Positions 34,261 to 46,354 of a stretch of DNA of 64,000 nucleotides are shown one piece after another. The notes under the pieces were generated by a model. The model made no database searches. It was not told where the DNA came from and worked only from the letters and a program-made list of their open reading frames with translations. The stretch spans positions 1 through 64,000 of the forward strand of contig LLCB01000128.1 of the NCBI GenBank assembly GCA_001414345.1. Direction: 5' to 3'. Each line of letters begins with the position of its first letter. The stretch's first letter is position 1. Source of the DNA: Hymenoscyphus infarciens (lineage: Eukaryota; Ascomycota; Leotiomycetes; Helotiales; Helotiaceae). The position numbers were made by a program, and so were the translations under genes.

Positions 34261-36792
34261 GCATTCAGTTTAGAGAGAGAGAGAAAAATAGAAGACGACT
34301 TCGCGACTTGATTATCTCTTCTCGCGAACGTACCGTGCTATAGTATACTCTAGTCTTATAACATCGAGCGAATATAGATAACGTGAGGAATAGCACTCTA
34401 TAGAGTCTATATAATGTCATGTCCCCGAGAATTTCGTAGTAAAGGGTCGTTATATCAGGGAAGTATTTAGGAGCAAAATACTCTATGAAGCCGGCCGGCC
34501 CTTTTCGTTCATTAGCCTGATTTGAAGAGGTCCTTCCACTTAGAAGAAATTCGTCTCCCTCAAAACAGAGACGGTATTTTATTAGAAAGCTATATATATG
34601 TGTTCCACGCGTCGGAACTCGAAGAATTATGAACACACCGTAAGAAATATGAAAACAAATATCTCTTACAAAAACACACCACTTCAACTCCTCCCTCCCG
34701 ACAGCCGAATGATCATCTTCCACATGACAAAAGGAAAACCGTTGGGACGGTAAAGTTTTCGGCAGTCTGTTCCCTGGAACCCTGACGAACCACACCTCAG
34801 TCCCTCGGGATTCTTCCGGGAAACCCTCAGAGAAGCGTTTAGTGTTCAAGGCCCCCTTCCCCTTTTCCTACTTACAGTATGCCACCCGGGAGATGGAGAT
34901 GATCCCCAATAATCTAATCAGATCCGCGGGATCCGGCAGTTGATGCTCCATGGGTTAGACGAGGATTGTCCAATCATATCGTGTAGCGCGGCATCCGATA
35001 TCGGAGGTGGCCATGTAAGACCGCTTTGCGTTTCAAGGTCTGGGTGATTAGATCTTTTCCGGATCAGATAAAAGAAAAATCAAAGACATGTTTTTTTCTC
35101 TTTCGTTGGGGACCTTGATAAAAGGGGAGGGACATCTAATCTTATCAGATCTTGACCCAATCTCATCCAATTTCGGGGAAGTAAAATACGAAGAGAATGA
35201 TACGGAGCTTCTTTTCCTTTCCTTTTTACTTTTCTCACCGCCAACGATGATCTGATTAGATCTGGCCAGCTACACCCTGGTACAAGTCCGTACCTACACA
35301 GTACTTATCAAGTGCGACATGAGCACACACTAGGCTTTAAATAGAATAGTGTCTAAAATGAACCGGGCTAGGATATCGGGATGTCCACTGCGACTCGATC
35401 GTAAATAATGCCCGATGTGAGAGGGTGGAGTGTTCTGGGGAGGAACACGAAAACGAAAATCATGAGAGCGGGCTTGGCTTGATGATGGGGTGAGATTGAG
35501 CAGTGAGCAGTGAGCAGTGAGCAGTGAGCATGCCAAATTGTTGATGGGCCTGGAAGACACGGAAGGAGGAACGACAGTCTCCTCGCGCTGGCCTTCGAAT
35601 TCTCCTTGGAATTCTACTTTCTGTAGAGAAAGTCGGCAAACCAGAGCGGTGGAGCGGATGAAGGGTTTGCCGATTTGGTATTCTCAGAGTATTTGCCAAT
35701 TGGCAAGTGCCGCCCGAGCATGACTCCCGATAGAAGGCCGGCCCTTAGAAGGCTCACAGTGCCTCTAGTGCCCACTGAAGAAGGTCACTCATGCAGCAGA
35801 AATCTTCTCTCATGCTCTCCAGATTCCCAGCAAACTCGAGATGAGAAAATAATGTGAATAGCCTCCTGACTCTCATAGAGTAATCCCCGCCGAACCACGA
35901 CAGCGGACTCGTGGTGCAAGCAAAGTAAAGCAGGACAAGCTTAAGGTAAGCTAGGGCCAGATCGGGCGCAGTTCAGCGTGAAGCCATCTACACTACCCGA
36001 CACCGACACCATCCATTGCCATCTGATGATTAGCCGGGTTGTGTTGTGGATCCCTGTACTTACTTAAATGCTGTCCTTCGACCCCTTCCTGCTTTACTTT
36101 CCAGGATAAATAACGTGCTGACGTCGGCTTGCTGAGCAGCGTATTTTAACCCTGACCCTGGAACTAGAACTGGAACTAGAACTGGAAACCGAGACTCCAT
36201 CTGATAAAGATCCGAGGGAGGAACCTCCTAATTCTCTCTTCCTCTCTCTCGCTCTCTCTCCTCCACCCCAATCTACCACTACTACTACCACTACCACTAC
36301 CACTACCACTACCTCCTCTCTTATCTCCTCTATTATCTCCTCTCCTATTGCCCCAATTGTCTAGATCAAGATTGTGACTTCTCCCCGTCTTCTTCAACTC
36401 CCTTCTCGACTTCCCGGCTGCGGTACCGGCCGAGTTCTTCCTCTCCACCAAAGCGATCCTGTAGCCAACGAAAGAGCATCATAAATCTCGCCCGCCCGCC
36501 CCATTTTCAGCCGACGAGACACGACAAAGCACCACTCACTCGCTCGCTAATTTTCCGCCACCTTGGAAATCGTCACTCACTCAGTTCAGTACAAATCCTG
36601 ACCATTCACTGACTGAGAATCACGAAAGCAATCCCAAAGCGACTTGTTTGCCTCAATTCGCCTATCAAGACTCTTCCACACACGCAGCGTCCAATTCACT
36701 CTGGATTCGCGTATGTATGCGATAGCACAATTGATCTAATCTGATCATCTATAAATTCTTGTCCTTCCTCTCATCAAGAATTCCAACAATAC
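34261..36792. other. Intergenic stretch upstream of the FAD oxidoreductase gene
   Basis: No supported gene. Low-complexity runs include (gagcagt)n at about 35499-35530, repeated ggaactagaact near 36160-36187, and (accactacc)n at about 36280-36312. Pyrimidine-rich DNA from about 36220 and tracts just before 36793 suit a fungal promoter and 5' leader. A 194-codon open frame at 34265-34849 on the minus strand has no domain and lies at the edge of an AT-rich block. Confidence 0.5.
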
Positions 36793-38850
36793 ATGCTCCG
36801 ACGTCTAATCCTCCCCGCCACCATCATGTCGACCATCTCACGCCCTCAACCTGCCCTGCGCACCCTCACCACATCGCATTGCATTCCCGAAGAGCCAAAA
36901 GATGCAGCCCCTTCCTCTCCGAAATCCATCGCCCCATCACTTGGATACTCCTCCGCCTCCTCTGTCGAAGAACCCGAAGAGCCTCCAATTGCTCGCCGCC
37001 GACGCGCCTCCACGAAGTTGATCTCATCAAACCAGGCAGATGTACAAAGACTTATTGGAGGAGCATCGACTACAAGCGTGACGGAGAAATGCTGCGGAGG
37101 AGGATGTTGTATGGCCATCACCAACACCGACCGATTGACCTACGAACGAATCAATCTACCCGACAACGACGCGTACAGAGCCCTCAACTTGAAGGTTGGT
37201 CTGGTCCCTACACCATTATCTGGCGTCCCAGATGTTACCCCAAAGAACGTTATCGAGTTGTTATCCCTTAAACACGCGGCACCAATCCCTTCGCCAGCAG
37301 ATTCTGCCATTGCAATGGAAAATGAGGCCGAGGCCAAGGACGGTTCAGTCGATTTTACCCCACATGGCATCGAGTCGCATAAGATTGACACCTCGGTCCA
37401 CCCGCCAAACTTCGTCCAACCTCATCCTCCTTATAATGTTTATTCCGCCAAAATCTTCAGTGCACGCGCACTCACCAAGCCTGGTGCCGAGAAGCGAACA
37501 TATCACATTGACCTCGATGTCACCGATTACCCAGCCGAGAGTGGAATGGACTTTAAGGTTGGAGGGGCAATTGGTGTCATGGCACCTAATGAGCCTGGGA
37601 TTGTCGATGAATTGTTGGATTTACTCTGCGTTCCTCGACATCTTCGCGATCGCCCTGTTCTCCTCAAGACTGGTGGTGGCAGATGGCCAACAGTCTGGGG
37701 AGCCGACGCGCCACGAGAGCTGGTCACTACACGGCGCGACTTGCTCACCTGGTGTACCGATATACAATCATATTATCCAACCAAACCTTTAGTCCGTTTG
37801 TTGGCGGAGCATGCCACGGACGAAGATGAGAAGAAATTGTTGATGTACCTTTGCAGTTCCGAGGGACAAGGTGTATTCTGCGACCTCCGAACTGGTCCAC
37901 ATTGCACCATGGTCCAACTTCTCCACGCATTCCCCTCCAGCAAGCCACCTCTTGATCAACTCTTAGCTCACCTCGAATACCTCAAGGCAAGATTCTACTC
38001 TCTCTCCAACGATCCTGTAGAGTCTTGTGAACCAAGAGCTGGCTGTGCACGCCTCATTGAGATTGCAGTCACCATCCACGAGGACGATGACTGGCGTGCG
38101 GGTACTAGAACTGGTCACGGAAGTGGCTTCTTTGAACGACAAGCCAAGAAGTTCATCGAAGCCCAGGAGAAGGGTGAAAAGATTGACCTGAGAATCCCAA
38201 TGTTCAAGGGTCTCATGTCCAATCCTCTAGCCAAGGAATTCATCTCTGATGGGCCCATGTTGTTGATCGGTGCGGGTGTCGGTGTCGCCCCATTCCGAGG
38301 CTTCGTTCAACGACGATTGAAGAACGCCAACTGCGCCAACAAAGTCTGGGTACTCCAAGGAGTCCGAGACTCTCTCCTCGATGAGCTTTACTCTGGCGAG
38401 TGGGGTGTCCACGAGGATGAAGTCAAGAAGGTCGTCCAGAGCCGACAAGGATCCGGAAAGGGAAAATATGTTCAAGATGAAGTTCGCGCTCAAGCCGATC
38501 TCGTCTGGTTCGTCATCAACAGTCTCGACGGTCGCGTTTTCGTCTGCGGAAGCAGCAAGGGAATGGGAGAAGGTGTTGAATCGGCGCTCGTTGATGTGGC
38601 TGTGCAGAAGGGAAACCTTGGACGAGAGGAGGCGAAGAAGTTTTGGGAAATCAAGAGCAAGGATGGACAATACGTTGCTGAGACATGGTAATTATCATCA
38701 CAAGGCCCGCCTGTTATTTTTTCTTTCTTTGGTCATCATCATCGCCCACCACCATCACTATCATGTGTGTCTGCTCATGCTTATCTGAGATTTTTCTCTT
38801 TCGCTTTTAGGGGCAAGCAACCTCAACCTGGGGATCCAGATTTCTATTAA
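36793..38850 (+). CDS. FAD/NADPH-binding oxidoreductase (CPR-type FNR module without flavodoxin)
   Basis: Two exons (36793-38687, 38811-38850) encode 644 residues. The intron starts GTAATT, ends TTTTAG and restores the ending ETWGKQPQPGDPDFY; without it a stop follows ETW. Residues 1-30 resemble a mitochondrial presequence (MLRRLILPATIM), although a second Met at 36826 is also possible. A Cys cluster, KCCGGGCCM at residues 99-107, is unusual. The FNR part has the FAD motif RFYSLS at 400-405, the NADP-binding GAGVGVAPFRG at 493-503, and V-F-V-C-G-S-S-K near 575. This matches the electron-transfer half of cytochrome P450 reductase and sulfite reductase flavoproteins, but no flavodoxin (FMN) domain precedes it. 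It probably moves electrons from NADPH to an unknown acceptor. Confidence 0.88.
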
Positions 38851-39454
38851 AGTCTCCCGGTATTAAATTGCTTTTGCGCGTTCTCGGCATCCTGTACAAA
38901 TTTGCGTTTTTTATTCCTCTTTTTCTGGACAAAAAACGTTTTCGATTCTTTTTTTGCGAATGAACGACATGGCGTTACGATTGTTTTTATTCTCGCGATT
39001 TTCATCTTATTTTGATTTTCTGGTCGGCGAAAATTTGGGCGCAAACATCAACATCATTGGGTTACGGCGTTAAAGAAAGGGCTACACGTTTGGCATTTTT
39101 GCTTGGGAGAATAATCTTTTTTGTGGAGCAAGTGGAAACAAGCGATTGTTGATACTTGCAGGTGAGGGGGCATAGATGGGGATTACTTTTGCACATAGGC
39201 TTGGGAGATGAGACGAAACTAAAAGATTTGTGGATAGGAATAGATGATGATATTGATGGATGGTGATGGTATTTGGTATTTAGTTTGGGATTGGGAGGTG
39301 ATAGGATGAGAGTTGGCTAAGTCCTTGATTCCTGACACTGAGGAGACTGAATATGAAAATGAATCATTGCATCCGAACATACATACATTACCTGCTTATG
39401 GGGTGTTTTTTGTGATATGATGACTTGTTTTAGTTCTTACTTGTCTAAATTTAC
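38851..39454. other. Downstream intergenic stretch
   Basis: The 3' region of the oxidoreductase gene, T-rich, with no supported gene. Confidence 0.5.
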
Positions 39455-39681
39455 GCCCCCGCCAGGGGATGTAGGAATTCGTGACTAGCGAATAGTTGAC
39501 TAACTCTCTACTACTCCTTCTATTGTTTATCTAAGACTTAATAAATTAAGACTATTCTCCTAAAAGGCTTAAATAATGAAGATTTTAATAACTTTATTAT
39601 CCTCAAGGATTTAGAATAATTATAAAAGTATAAGTACTTTAAGAATATAGTGACGAATTCCTGTAGCCCCTGGTGCCCCCG
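39455..39681. mobile_element. 227-bp TIR element
   Basis: The left end reads gcccccgccaggggatgtag and continues gaattcgtgac. The reverse complement of the right end reads ccgggggcaccaggggctac and continues aggaattcgtcac. Thus about 30 bp are inverted, with a few transitions. The interior is AT-rich, consistent with RIP of an otherwise GC-rich small element. No coding capacity. Confidence 0.7.
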
Positions 39682-40971
39682 GTCGTCTCACCCGTGAGGG
39701 CTGACAGTGAAAGGTACAGGTAAAATCCGCTAGATCCTTGAAACAATTCTGAAATATCGCCCCCCGATGTTTTTTTAGCAGAGTTGCGCAAGGTCAAAGT
39801 ACTTGTCTAACCACACCAACTTGCCCTACCAAGGGCGGTGGGGGGGGGGGAGTGGGGGTCCAGCTAGGTATCCACCTACTATAATAGGGGCCGCGCCCTA
39901 TACTATTTTACTTACTTCTTTTTTTCTACTCTTAAAAGAACCCTAAAAGGCTGAAAAAATTACTTTAGAATTCTTCTGAGATATATCGTTATTATTGGCT
40001 ATGGTACGGAGGGTACGGAGGGTATAGAGAGTATAGAGGGTATAGAGGGTAGACGACTATGTTATTACTGATAGAGTATAGTACGAAAGTAGAAGATTAA
40101 ATAATTGGAAACTAATTTAGTTGCTATGGAGAGATAGAAGGTGGAGGTAGAGGTGGAGGTAGAGGTGGAGGTAGAGGTAGAGGTAGAGGTGGAGGTGGAG
40201 GTAGAAGTAGAGGTAGAGGTAGAGGTAGAGGTAGAGATAGATATAGAGGTAGAGGTAGAGGTAGAGGTAGATGTAGAAGTACTACGTACTATAGACTTTA
40301 TCTATCTATATTCTCCTCGTCTATATTCTCCTCGTCTATCTACCTTTATTTGTTTGTCTTTATTCATTTAACCTGTTTTTTTTTTAACCTGCTTTTTAGA
40401 GACGTATCTTTATCACGACTCTGTGTATATATAGTTACTACTTTTACTGAAGTCTAGGTGAATCTAAGGTTATTACGGTTGTTATCACTATATATTTTTC
40501 TTTTTGTTTTTGTTTTTCTTTTTATCTTAACTTTTGTTTTCACTTTTGTTATTTATAGAATTAAGGATTAAGGATTAAGAGAAGGTAGGATATATTAAGA
40601 GTTAAGCTTTATAAGTAGATATTTAGTAGAGGAGTTTATAGAGAGTTTACTAGAGAGTTTATATCGTATCTAAACTGAAATAGAGAGAGGCTCTTAAGAT
40701 AGGTTAGTTATATAGTTTTATTATAGTAGTTCTTAGTATTAACTTCTTTTGCTTATTAGAGCGGGATTATGCTTCTTATATAATACTTTTTTTTTTTTTA
40801 GAAAAGTGATACTTTAATACTTTGGCTTTACTAACTACTTAGCTCGTACGTACTCTCTTAACACTGTTTCATTACTATAGTACTTTATATATAATAAATA
40901 TATAAAGTAAAGTTATAAAAATGAAAAATGAAAAATAAATTATATTTTAACTCGGAGAAATTATTTACTTA
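39682..40971. repeat. AT-rich block with microsatellites
   Basis: Contains a G10 run near 39840, a (ggtatagag)n run at about 40005-40050 and an imperfect hexamer array of gaggta/gaggtg at about 40141-40278 that gives a false Val-Glu reading frame. The rest is AT-rich with no protein motif. Confidence 0.7.
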
Positions 40972-43259
40972 GAGCTTGTTTAGCTTATATATATTAGTTC
41001 TTTTTTGATATATATACTACTGAAAATAATAAGATAGTATATAAAATATACTAACGTTTAGCTAGTATATATTATAGTATTTACTTTTACTTATACTTTC
41101 TTTAAAAATAGATATTAAGATATATAATATTAAATTTTAAATAATATATTCTTTTAATCTTTTTATAATAATACGAAATATGTAATAGTACGAAATACAC
41201 ACTATAGGAGAAGAGGTATATAGGAGTGCGTTCGAGACTAAATAACGTATATAAATACTAGGTACTAATATAGAAGAAAAGGAAAAACTAATAAAAGGAG
41301 TAGTATTAGCTAGTTAAATAAACTTAATGCTAAAGTTGTCGTATTACCTTGTTCCCTTCAGAGTACTTAAGAACTTAATCGTCATCTTCTGATTTAGAAG
41401 AAGAGTCGCTGTTAGATCGTAGGGAGTTCGGACAAGCTAAGGTGTGTCCTATATATAAAAGAAGCGTTCCGATTCTGGTATCTCCCTAAGTATAGCTGTA
41501 CTTGAAAAGCGACCTTTTAAAGTCGGTAAAAGTTTCTTTAGTATAATCTTCTTCCTAATTCCACTTCTATCTCTTTTGGATGATGTTTGGTCAGGATTAA
41601 CAGTAATAACTCAGCTAAGAGCTCGCTTCTGAGTTTCGTCCTGATAGAAAGCGTATTTCAACCGATTCGAATCTGATTTGAGAGAAGGGGTGGGAAGGCA
41701 TTAGGGGTAGTAGTGTCTCTTAAGCGAAAGGGGTTTGAATTTAAGCTTAAAAGCAAAGGAGGGTTAAATAAGAGTCGAATTAGTAAGGGTTTAGAGGGGG
41801 GAAGGTTATTAACTTCGAAGTTCGCTTATAATTTTATCCTCTATCTCTTAGTTAACCGATTGTTTTATTCTTTATATTCTTTGCCTCTATCTCGTCTATC
41901 TATTATCTATATATTATTCGAATTTAGGAAGGTTGTCTTTAGAGGCTAAGCCCTTATTGTTTCGGCGTACGGTTATAGGTTAGAGAGGGTTTAGAGGGTC
42001 TTTTAAAAAGGGGGGGTAGCTCTAGAAGGTCGTTTAACGCCTCGTAGCAGAACTGGGTTCAATATTTCGAAGATGTCAGGGGGGGGGGGGTAAGATTAGA
42101 TTCAGAAGCCTTCTAGATGACTTTGTATATCGACTTATTTACTGAACCTGGGGTTATTAGAAGCCTTAGGGACACTTAGTATATCTCGCTTCCTTAACGT
42201 ATAATATACGATTTTTACCAGCTATCTATATAGACACTAAACCCTAGTGTTACTAGCCGTCCGGGTGGTCTCTAATTACCCGGCTATTTAAGAATACCGT
42301 TGTAATGTCTAAATCTAGGCTAAATCGATTTCGAAATAAAGAGTAGCGATAAGCTTGAAGAAGATATTATTAAGGCTGTTACTAGTGAAGAAGAGTTTTT
42401 CCTTTTTATGTAATAGTATGAAATATATACTATAGAAGAAGAGGTATATAGGAGTACGTTTAAGACTAAATAACGTATATAAATACTAGGTACTAATATA
42501 GAAGAAAAGGAAAAACTATCCCTTTTCTAACTCTAGAAGTAGGCTACTATATATAAAAGGGTCTGAAACCGACTAATGTTATACGTCGGCTAATATAAAA
42601 GCCTGAACCTACGTAACCTTTCTAAAACAGATAATATAAGACAATAACTGCTGAAACCTTAGATGTAGTAGGTACTCTTAGCTATTCAGGATAGCCTAGG
42701 TAGTAGGCTATTACAAAATATATACTACTATGAAAGATATATATAGAAGTGTGTTTTATAGAATAATATATATAAATACTAGGTACTAATATAGAAGAAA
42801 AGACTAAATTAGTTCTTTTCTAACTATAGAAGAGTAGACAGCTATATATAAGAGGTTTAGACTATATAAAAGAGAGTTAGATAATATAAAAAGGTTTAAA
42901 ACTCGAAATATAAAACCTTCTTAAATTAGATAATATAAAATAATAACTATTAAATCTTATATATACGGTATATAATATATAATCTCGGGTCTTTAAGATA
43001 GCTAGCTATTATACTCTTAATTTTTAACTTTTATTTATATATATATTCTTTTATACTACTATTACTTTTATAGCTACTACTAAAGTTAACGAAATATTAA
43101 CTAAACTATATACTATACTAGCTTATAAGCTAAATAGTATAGAATATATTCAAGGTTAAACTTATAATATAAATAGATATATATAAGCATCTTTTAACTC
43201 TATACTCGTATATAAAGCTTATCTATCTAAATCAAATTATAAACGTGCTAAACAGGCTC
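40972..43259. mobile_element. 2.3-kb PIF/Harbinger-like element (family A) with nested LTR sequences
   Basis: The left terminus is gagcttgtttagctta, and the reverse complement of the right is gagcctgtttagcacg. Both flanks carry TTA (40969-40971 and 43260-43262), a perfect TWA-type target duplication. The size could mean an autonomous copy, but no transposase could be read, and the inside holds LTR-like repeats at 41182, 42409 and 42706. A less AT-rich segment at about 41340-42330 has short open frames without family resemblance. Confidence 0.65.
42409..43013. repeat. Two adjacent LTR-like repeats of about 300 bp
   Basis: Copy one, about 42409-42713, begins tgtaatagtatg and ends ggctattaca, so it has TG...CA ends. 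Copy two, about 42706-43013, repeats the same order in more mutated form, including tataaatactaggtactaat and a gataatataaaataataact segment. The 5' part recurs at 41182-41303 and 33388-33545. Ends and length suit LTRs of a copia-type element, but no coding domain confirms it. Confidence 0.5.
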
Positions 43260-43612
43260 TTAGCTACTTAGGTTCTAAGTTATTATAGAGAAAGAATAAA
43301 TAGAAACGAACTATGTTAAAATTAGAGCGCTTAAGTAGAAAAACGTAGAAAGAACTATATTATTATTTAATTAGTAGATATATTAAATATTCCATAAAGT
43401 CTATGAAATTAACTTACGAACTATTTAATTGTCTTATAAGATATACACTGAGTTATACTACGAAGTTAGAACGTAGGGGGTCTACTAGTGAGACTAACTA
43501 AAACGGTGCCTCGGAAGAGGCTCGGCTATCGACTATATTAGTACCCCCACAGCTCTCAATTCTTTCCACGGCTCTATTTCTTCAACTCGAAAAATATTTG
43601 CTAAGGAAATTT

Positions 43613-44080
43613 ATGCTACTAGACGAGGAATCATCTACAATGCTCAACCTGGCTTCTGACATCACCGCTGACATAAACCCAGAAGAAGAAGAAGAAGAAG
43701 ATTTGTCTCTGGAATGTAACTCCTGTTACGAGACACGTCTATTACACCTTTTTGCCATTGGTATATGCCTTGTTGCTATGTTTGGTTCTGTAGGTATGGT
43801 GCTTTATACTTGGATTCTGTTCATGTGTATGATTACCACCCCAGGAAGTCCTGAAGAACGAAGAATTGCTGCTATAATGACTACTCTACTCTTCGTCATC
43901 ACCGCAATCATTTATTTCGTTATACGCGCCTCCATAAGTGATGCAGTAAGGAGGACGTTACAGGTTTTACCTGCTGGGTTTACAGAACAGGAGTTTATAG
44001 AGGAATTTGCGGAATGGCTTGTGCCTGGGCCGAAGTATTGGTTGGTCGAGGTCAGTGATATGATATTCTACGAGTGGTAA
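43613..44080 (+). CDS. Hypothetical small membrane protein (155 aa)
   Basis: A single ORF from the ATG at 43613. The open frame extends a few codons upstream only from a non-ATG codon. The N-terminus is acidic, with a run of seven Glu around residue 30. Two hydrophobic helices follow, roughly residues 46-76 and 88-109, then a C-terminal cytosolic-type stretch ending in an aromatic segment (MIFYEW). I recognise no family. GC content and codon pattern look gene-like, and it sits on a GC island between two transposon blocks, just after the family A element at 40972-43259. It could be a lineage-specific gene or a fragment. Confidence 0.5.
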   Translation: MLLDEESSTMLNLASDITADINPEEEEEEDLSLECNSCYETRLLHLFAIGICLVAMFGSVGMVLYTWILFMCMITTPGSPEERRIAAIMTTLLFVITAIIYFVIRASISDAVRRTLQVLPAGFTEQEFIEEFAEWLVPGPKYWLVEVSDMIFYEW

Positions 44081-44462
44081 AAGTGCTTGAAGGCTGACAC
44101 CCCATGCGAATTAGACACCACGTCAAAAGTACTTTATATGAGACGATGAAGGAAAAATTACACTTCCTATATAGTACCTTTACCAATTTGCTAGAGTGTG
44201 GTTAGTTGGATGATATCTCTTTGGAAGTAACCCTGTTTCAAAGCTAATATCCTTGCTTATTAGTTACCTAGTTGAGATTAATACTAATGATAAGCTGCTT
44301 ATTTTATACTACAGTTTGTACTACAGTTTGTATGAGTAAACTTAGTATGTCTATACCCGAGGTTCAAATTGATAGAGGGAATAACACTAAGCAGAACAGT
44401 ATTAGAAGAGCTAGATATACTACAAAATTCGTTCTTCTCTTAGACTTGGAAAATTACAGCAT
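44081..44462. other. Intergenic stretch
   Basis: No supported gene. Composition grades into the AT-rich TIR elements that follow. Confidence 0.5.
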
Positions 44463-45037
44463 CCTGAATACACTAAAAAGTCGGATTAACTAAATCGTAA
44501 ATAGGAAATCGTAAATCGTAAAATGTTACTTTCTATAAGTATAAAAGAGAATAATTTCTAATTTAAATTCCCCCTCTCTATATTTAGATTAGATAGTCTT
44601 AACTATAGTAACTAGCTAATTAGAGAATAGAGAGGGAAAATAAAATATATATAGTAGTAACATTACCCTCTTACTATTGCCCTCTCGCGATCGTCTCCTT
44701 ACTATTATTTCTAGATAAATAAGAGAGAGAGAGAGAGGGGATTGTTTACTACTTTTACTAAACTCCCCTTACCTACGCTAGGAAAAACTTTCTACTGAAA
44801 TTTTTGCTCGCCCCCTTGCCTCCTCTCTCTCTCTCTCTCTCTCTTCTATACTTTTATATTTACATAATATACTAAAGAAGGAAAGAGTAGCGAGAGAGGG
44901 AGACTAAGAAGTAGCAAAATGCTCTCCTACCCCTTAATAAAGGGCTTAGATAATATAATTATTAAGTTCTACTTTAGCTCGACTTTGTACTTTACGATTT
45001 GCGATTTAGTCGATTCCGACTTTTTGGTATATCCAGG
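44463..45037. mobile_element. 575-bp TIR element, copy 1 (family C)
   Basis: The left end reads cctgaatacactaaaaagtc, and the reverse complement of the right end reads cctggatataccaaaaagtc. Both continue into ggattaactaaatcg or ggaatcgactaaatcgc. Sub-terminal aatcgtaa repeats follow. The interior contains purine tracts and a segment (tagatagtcttaactatagt) shared with copy 2. Confidence 0.75.
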
Positions 45038-45045
45038 TACGGCAT

Positions 45046-45735
45046 CCCGTATGTACCAAAAGTCGGAAACGACTAAATCGCAAATCGTAAATCGTAAATC
45101 GTAAAGTGTTACTTTTTATAAGTATAGAGTATAATATTATTTAATTTAAGTTCTCTCTCCCTCCCCTCTATATTAAGACTAGATAGTCTTAACTATAGTA
45201 ACTAATTAAAGGATAAAGAGAGAGAACGAGTATTACGTATATAGTAGTAACATTGCCTCCTCGCTATCGATCCCTATTACCTAACTCTTCTATTATATTA
45301 TTCTAATTATTTTAAAATAAATAAGAGAGGAAGGGAAGAGAGAAGAGGGGAAGAGGGGAAGAGGGGAAGAGAGAAGAGGGGAAGAGTAGGGGGAATGTTT
45401 ACTCTAAACTCCCCTTACCCACGCTAGGAAAAACATTCCCCCGGAATGTTTGCTCACCCCCTTACCTCACTCTTATCCTTCTCCTACTCTTATCTTTCTC
45501 CTACTCTTATCCTTCTCCCGCCCTCTCCTACACTCTCTTAGTATACGTAATATATAGAAGAATAGAATAAGAGCGTAAGAGAGCAAGAGAGCAAGAGAGC
45601 AAGGGGGCAAGAGAATAGGGTAATATAGTTTAAGATTTGCTATGTCTCTTAACTTTTGTAATTTGCGATTTGCGATTTGCGATTTGCGATTTGCGATTTG
45701 CGATTTAGTCGATTCCGGCTTTTGGTATATACGGG
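45046..45735. mobile_element. 690-bp TIR element, copy 2 (family C)
   Basis: The left end reads cccgtatgtaccaaaagtcg, and the reverse complement of the right end reads cccgtatataccaaaagccg. Both run on to actaaatcgcaaatcg, giving about 42 bp of inverted repeat. The right sub-terminal part holds six copies of gatttgc. The interior contains a gggaagaga-type run and shares about 200 bp with copy 1. It lies only 8 bp after copy 1 in the same orientation. Confidence 0.8.
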
Positions 45736-46354
45736 ACGCCCTACCAGGACGCCCTAAAAATGGAAGTCATGAATGACTTACTCTCCCAAGAATTCGCGAA
45801 CGAATTTTATTAAATTTGAGGCAAATTATAAACGTTCACGGTCGCTTTACATATCTTCGTGAACCCACTTCATATATATACATGATGAAGTCATGACAAG
45901 CTTTTCGTCTACCAAGCATATTATACATAAGCCATTCGAATTACTGAAAAATGAACCTTATTATTGGGTTTGCTTGGAAGTCACTGGTGCTTATTATCTC
46001 ATTTTGTCTCGCTTGTTTCTTCTTTCCAAATTTCCTTGAGTCTCCTGAAATGGCATGGCGTTTGTTATTTGTAACTTGCCAATGATTAATAACTCTATGA
46101 ATGGGAGTAGAGCAAGTCAGAATGTATACAAAAAGTTTTCTTGTTGCTTCAAGAAAACGTCTCGTGACACATTGAGATTTCCAAGGTTCTCCAGGTCAAA
46201 CTTCGCTTAATTCTTGGTGGAGGATAAGAGTATATAATGCCTTTCTTGATGTCTCGGTGTTCTTCTCAATTTAAGATCCACATGACCCTTGGATATCGTA
46301 CATCTAGAATAGCCCCGAGAAAGAAGCCAACGACTCACCATCAACGAAACCAAC
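45736..46354. other. Intergenic stretch
   Basis: No supported gene. It should hold the promoter of the small Cys-rich gene starting at 46355. Confidence 0.5.

Noticed and set aside
34265..34849. 194-codon open frame on the minus strand
   Set aside because: No domain, no splice structure, and its 3' half runs into AT-rich repeat DNA. Length alone is not enough, so it was not called a gene.
40141..40371. 76-codon frame reading as a Val-Glu repeat
   Set aside because: It is a translation of the hexamer microsatellite gaggta/gaggtg and not a protein gene.
44992..45110. Inverted gatttgc/gcaaatc blocks considered as a CRISPR-like array
   Set aside because: The repeats are sub-terminal parts of two adjacent TIR elements in a fungal genome. 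There are no regular spacers.
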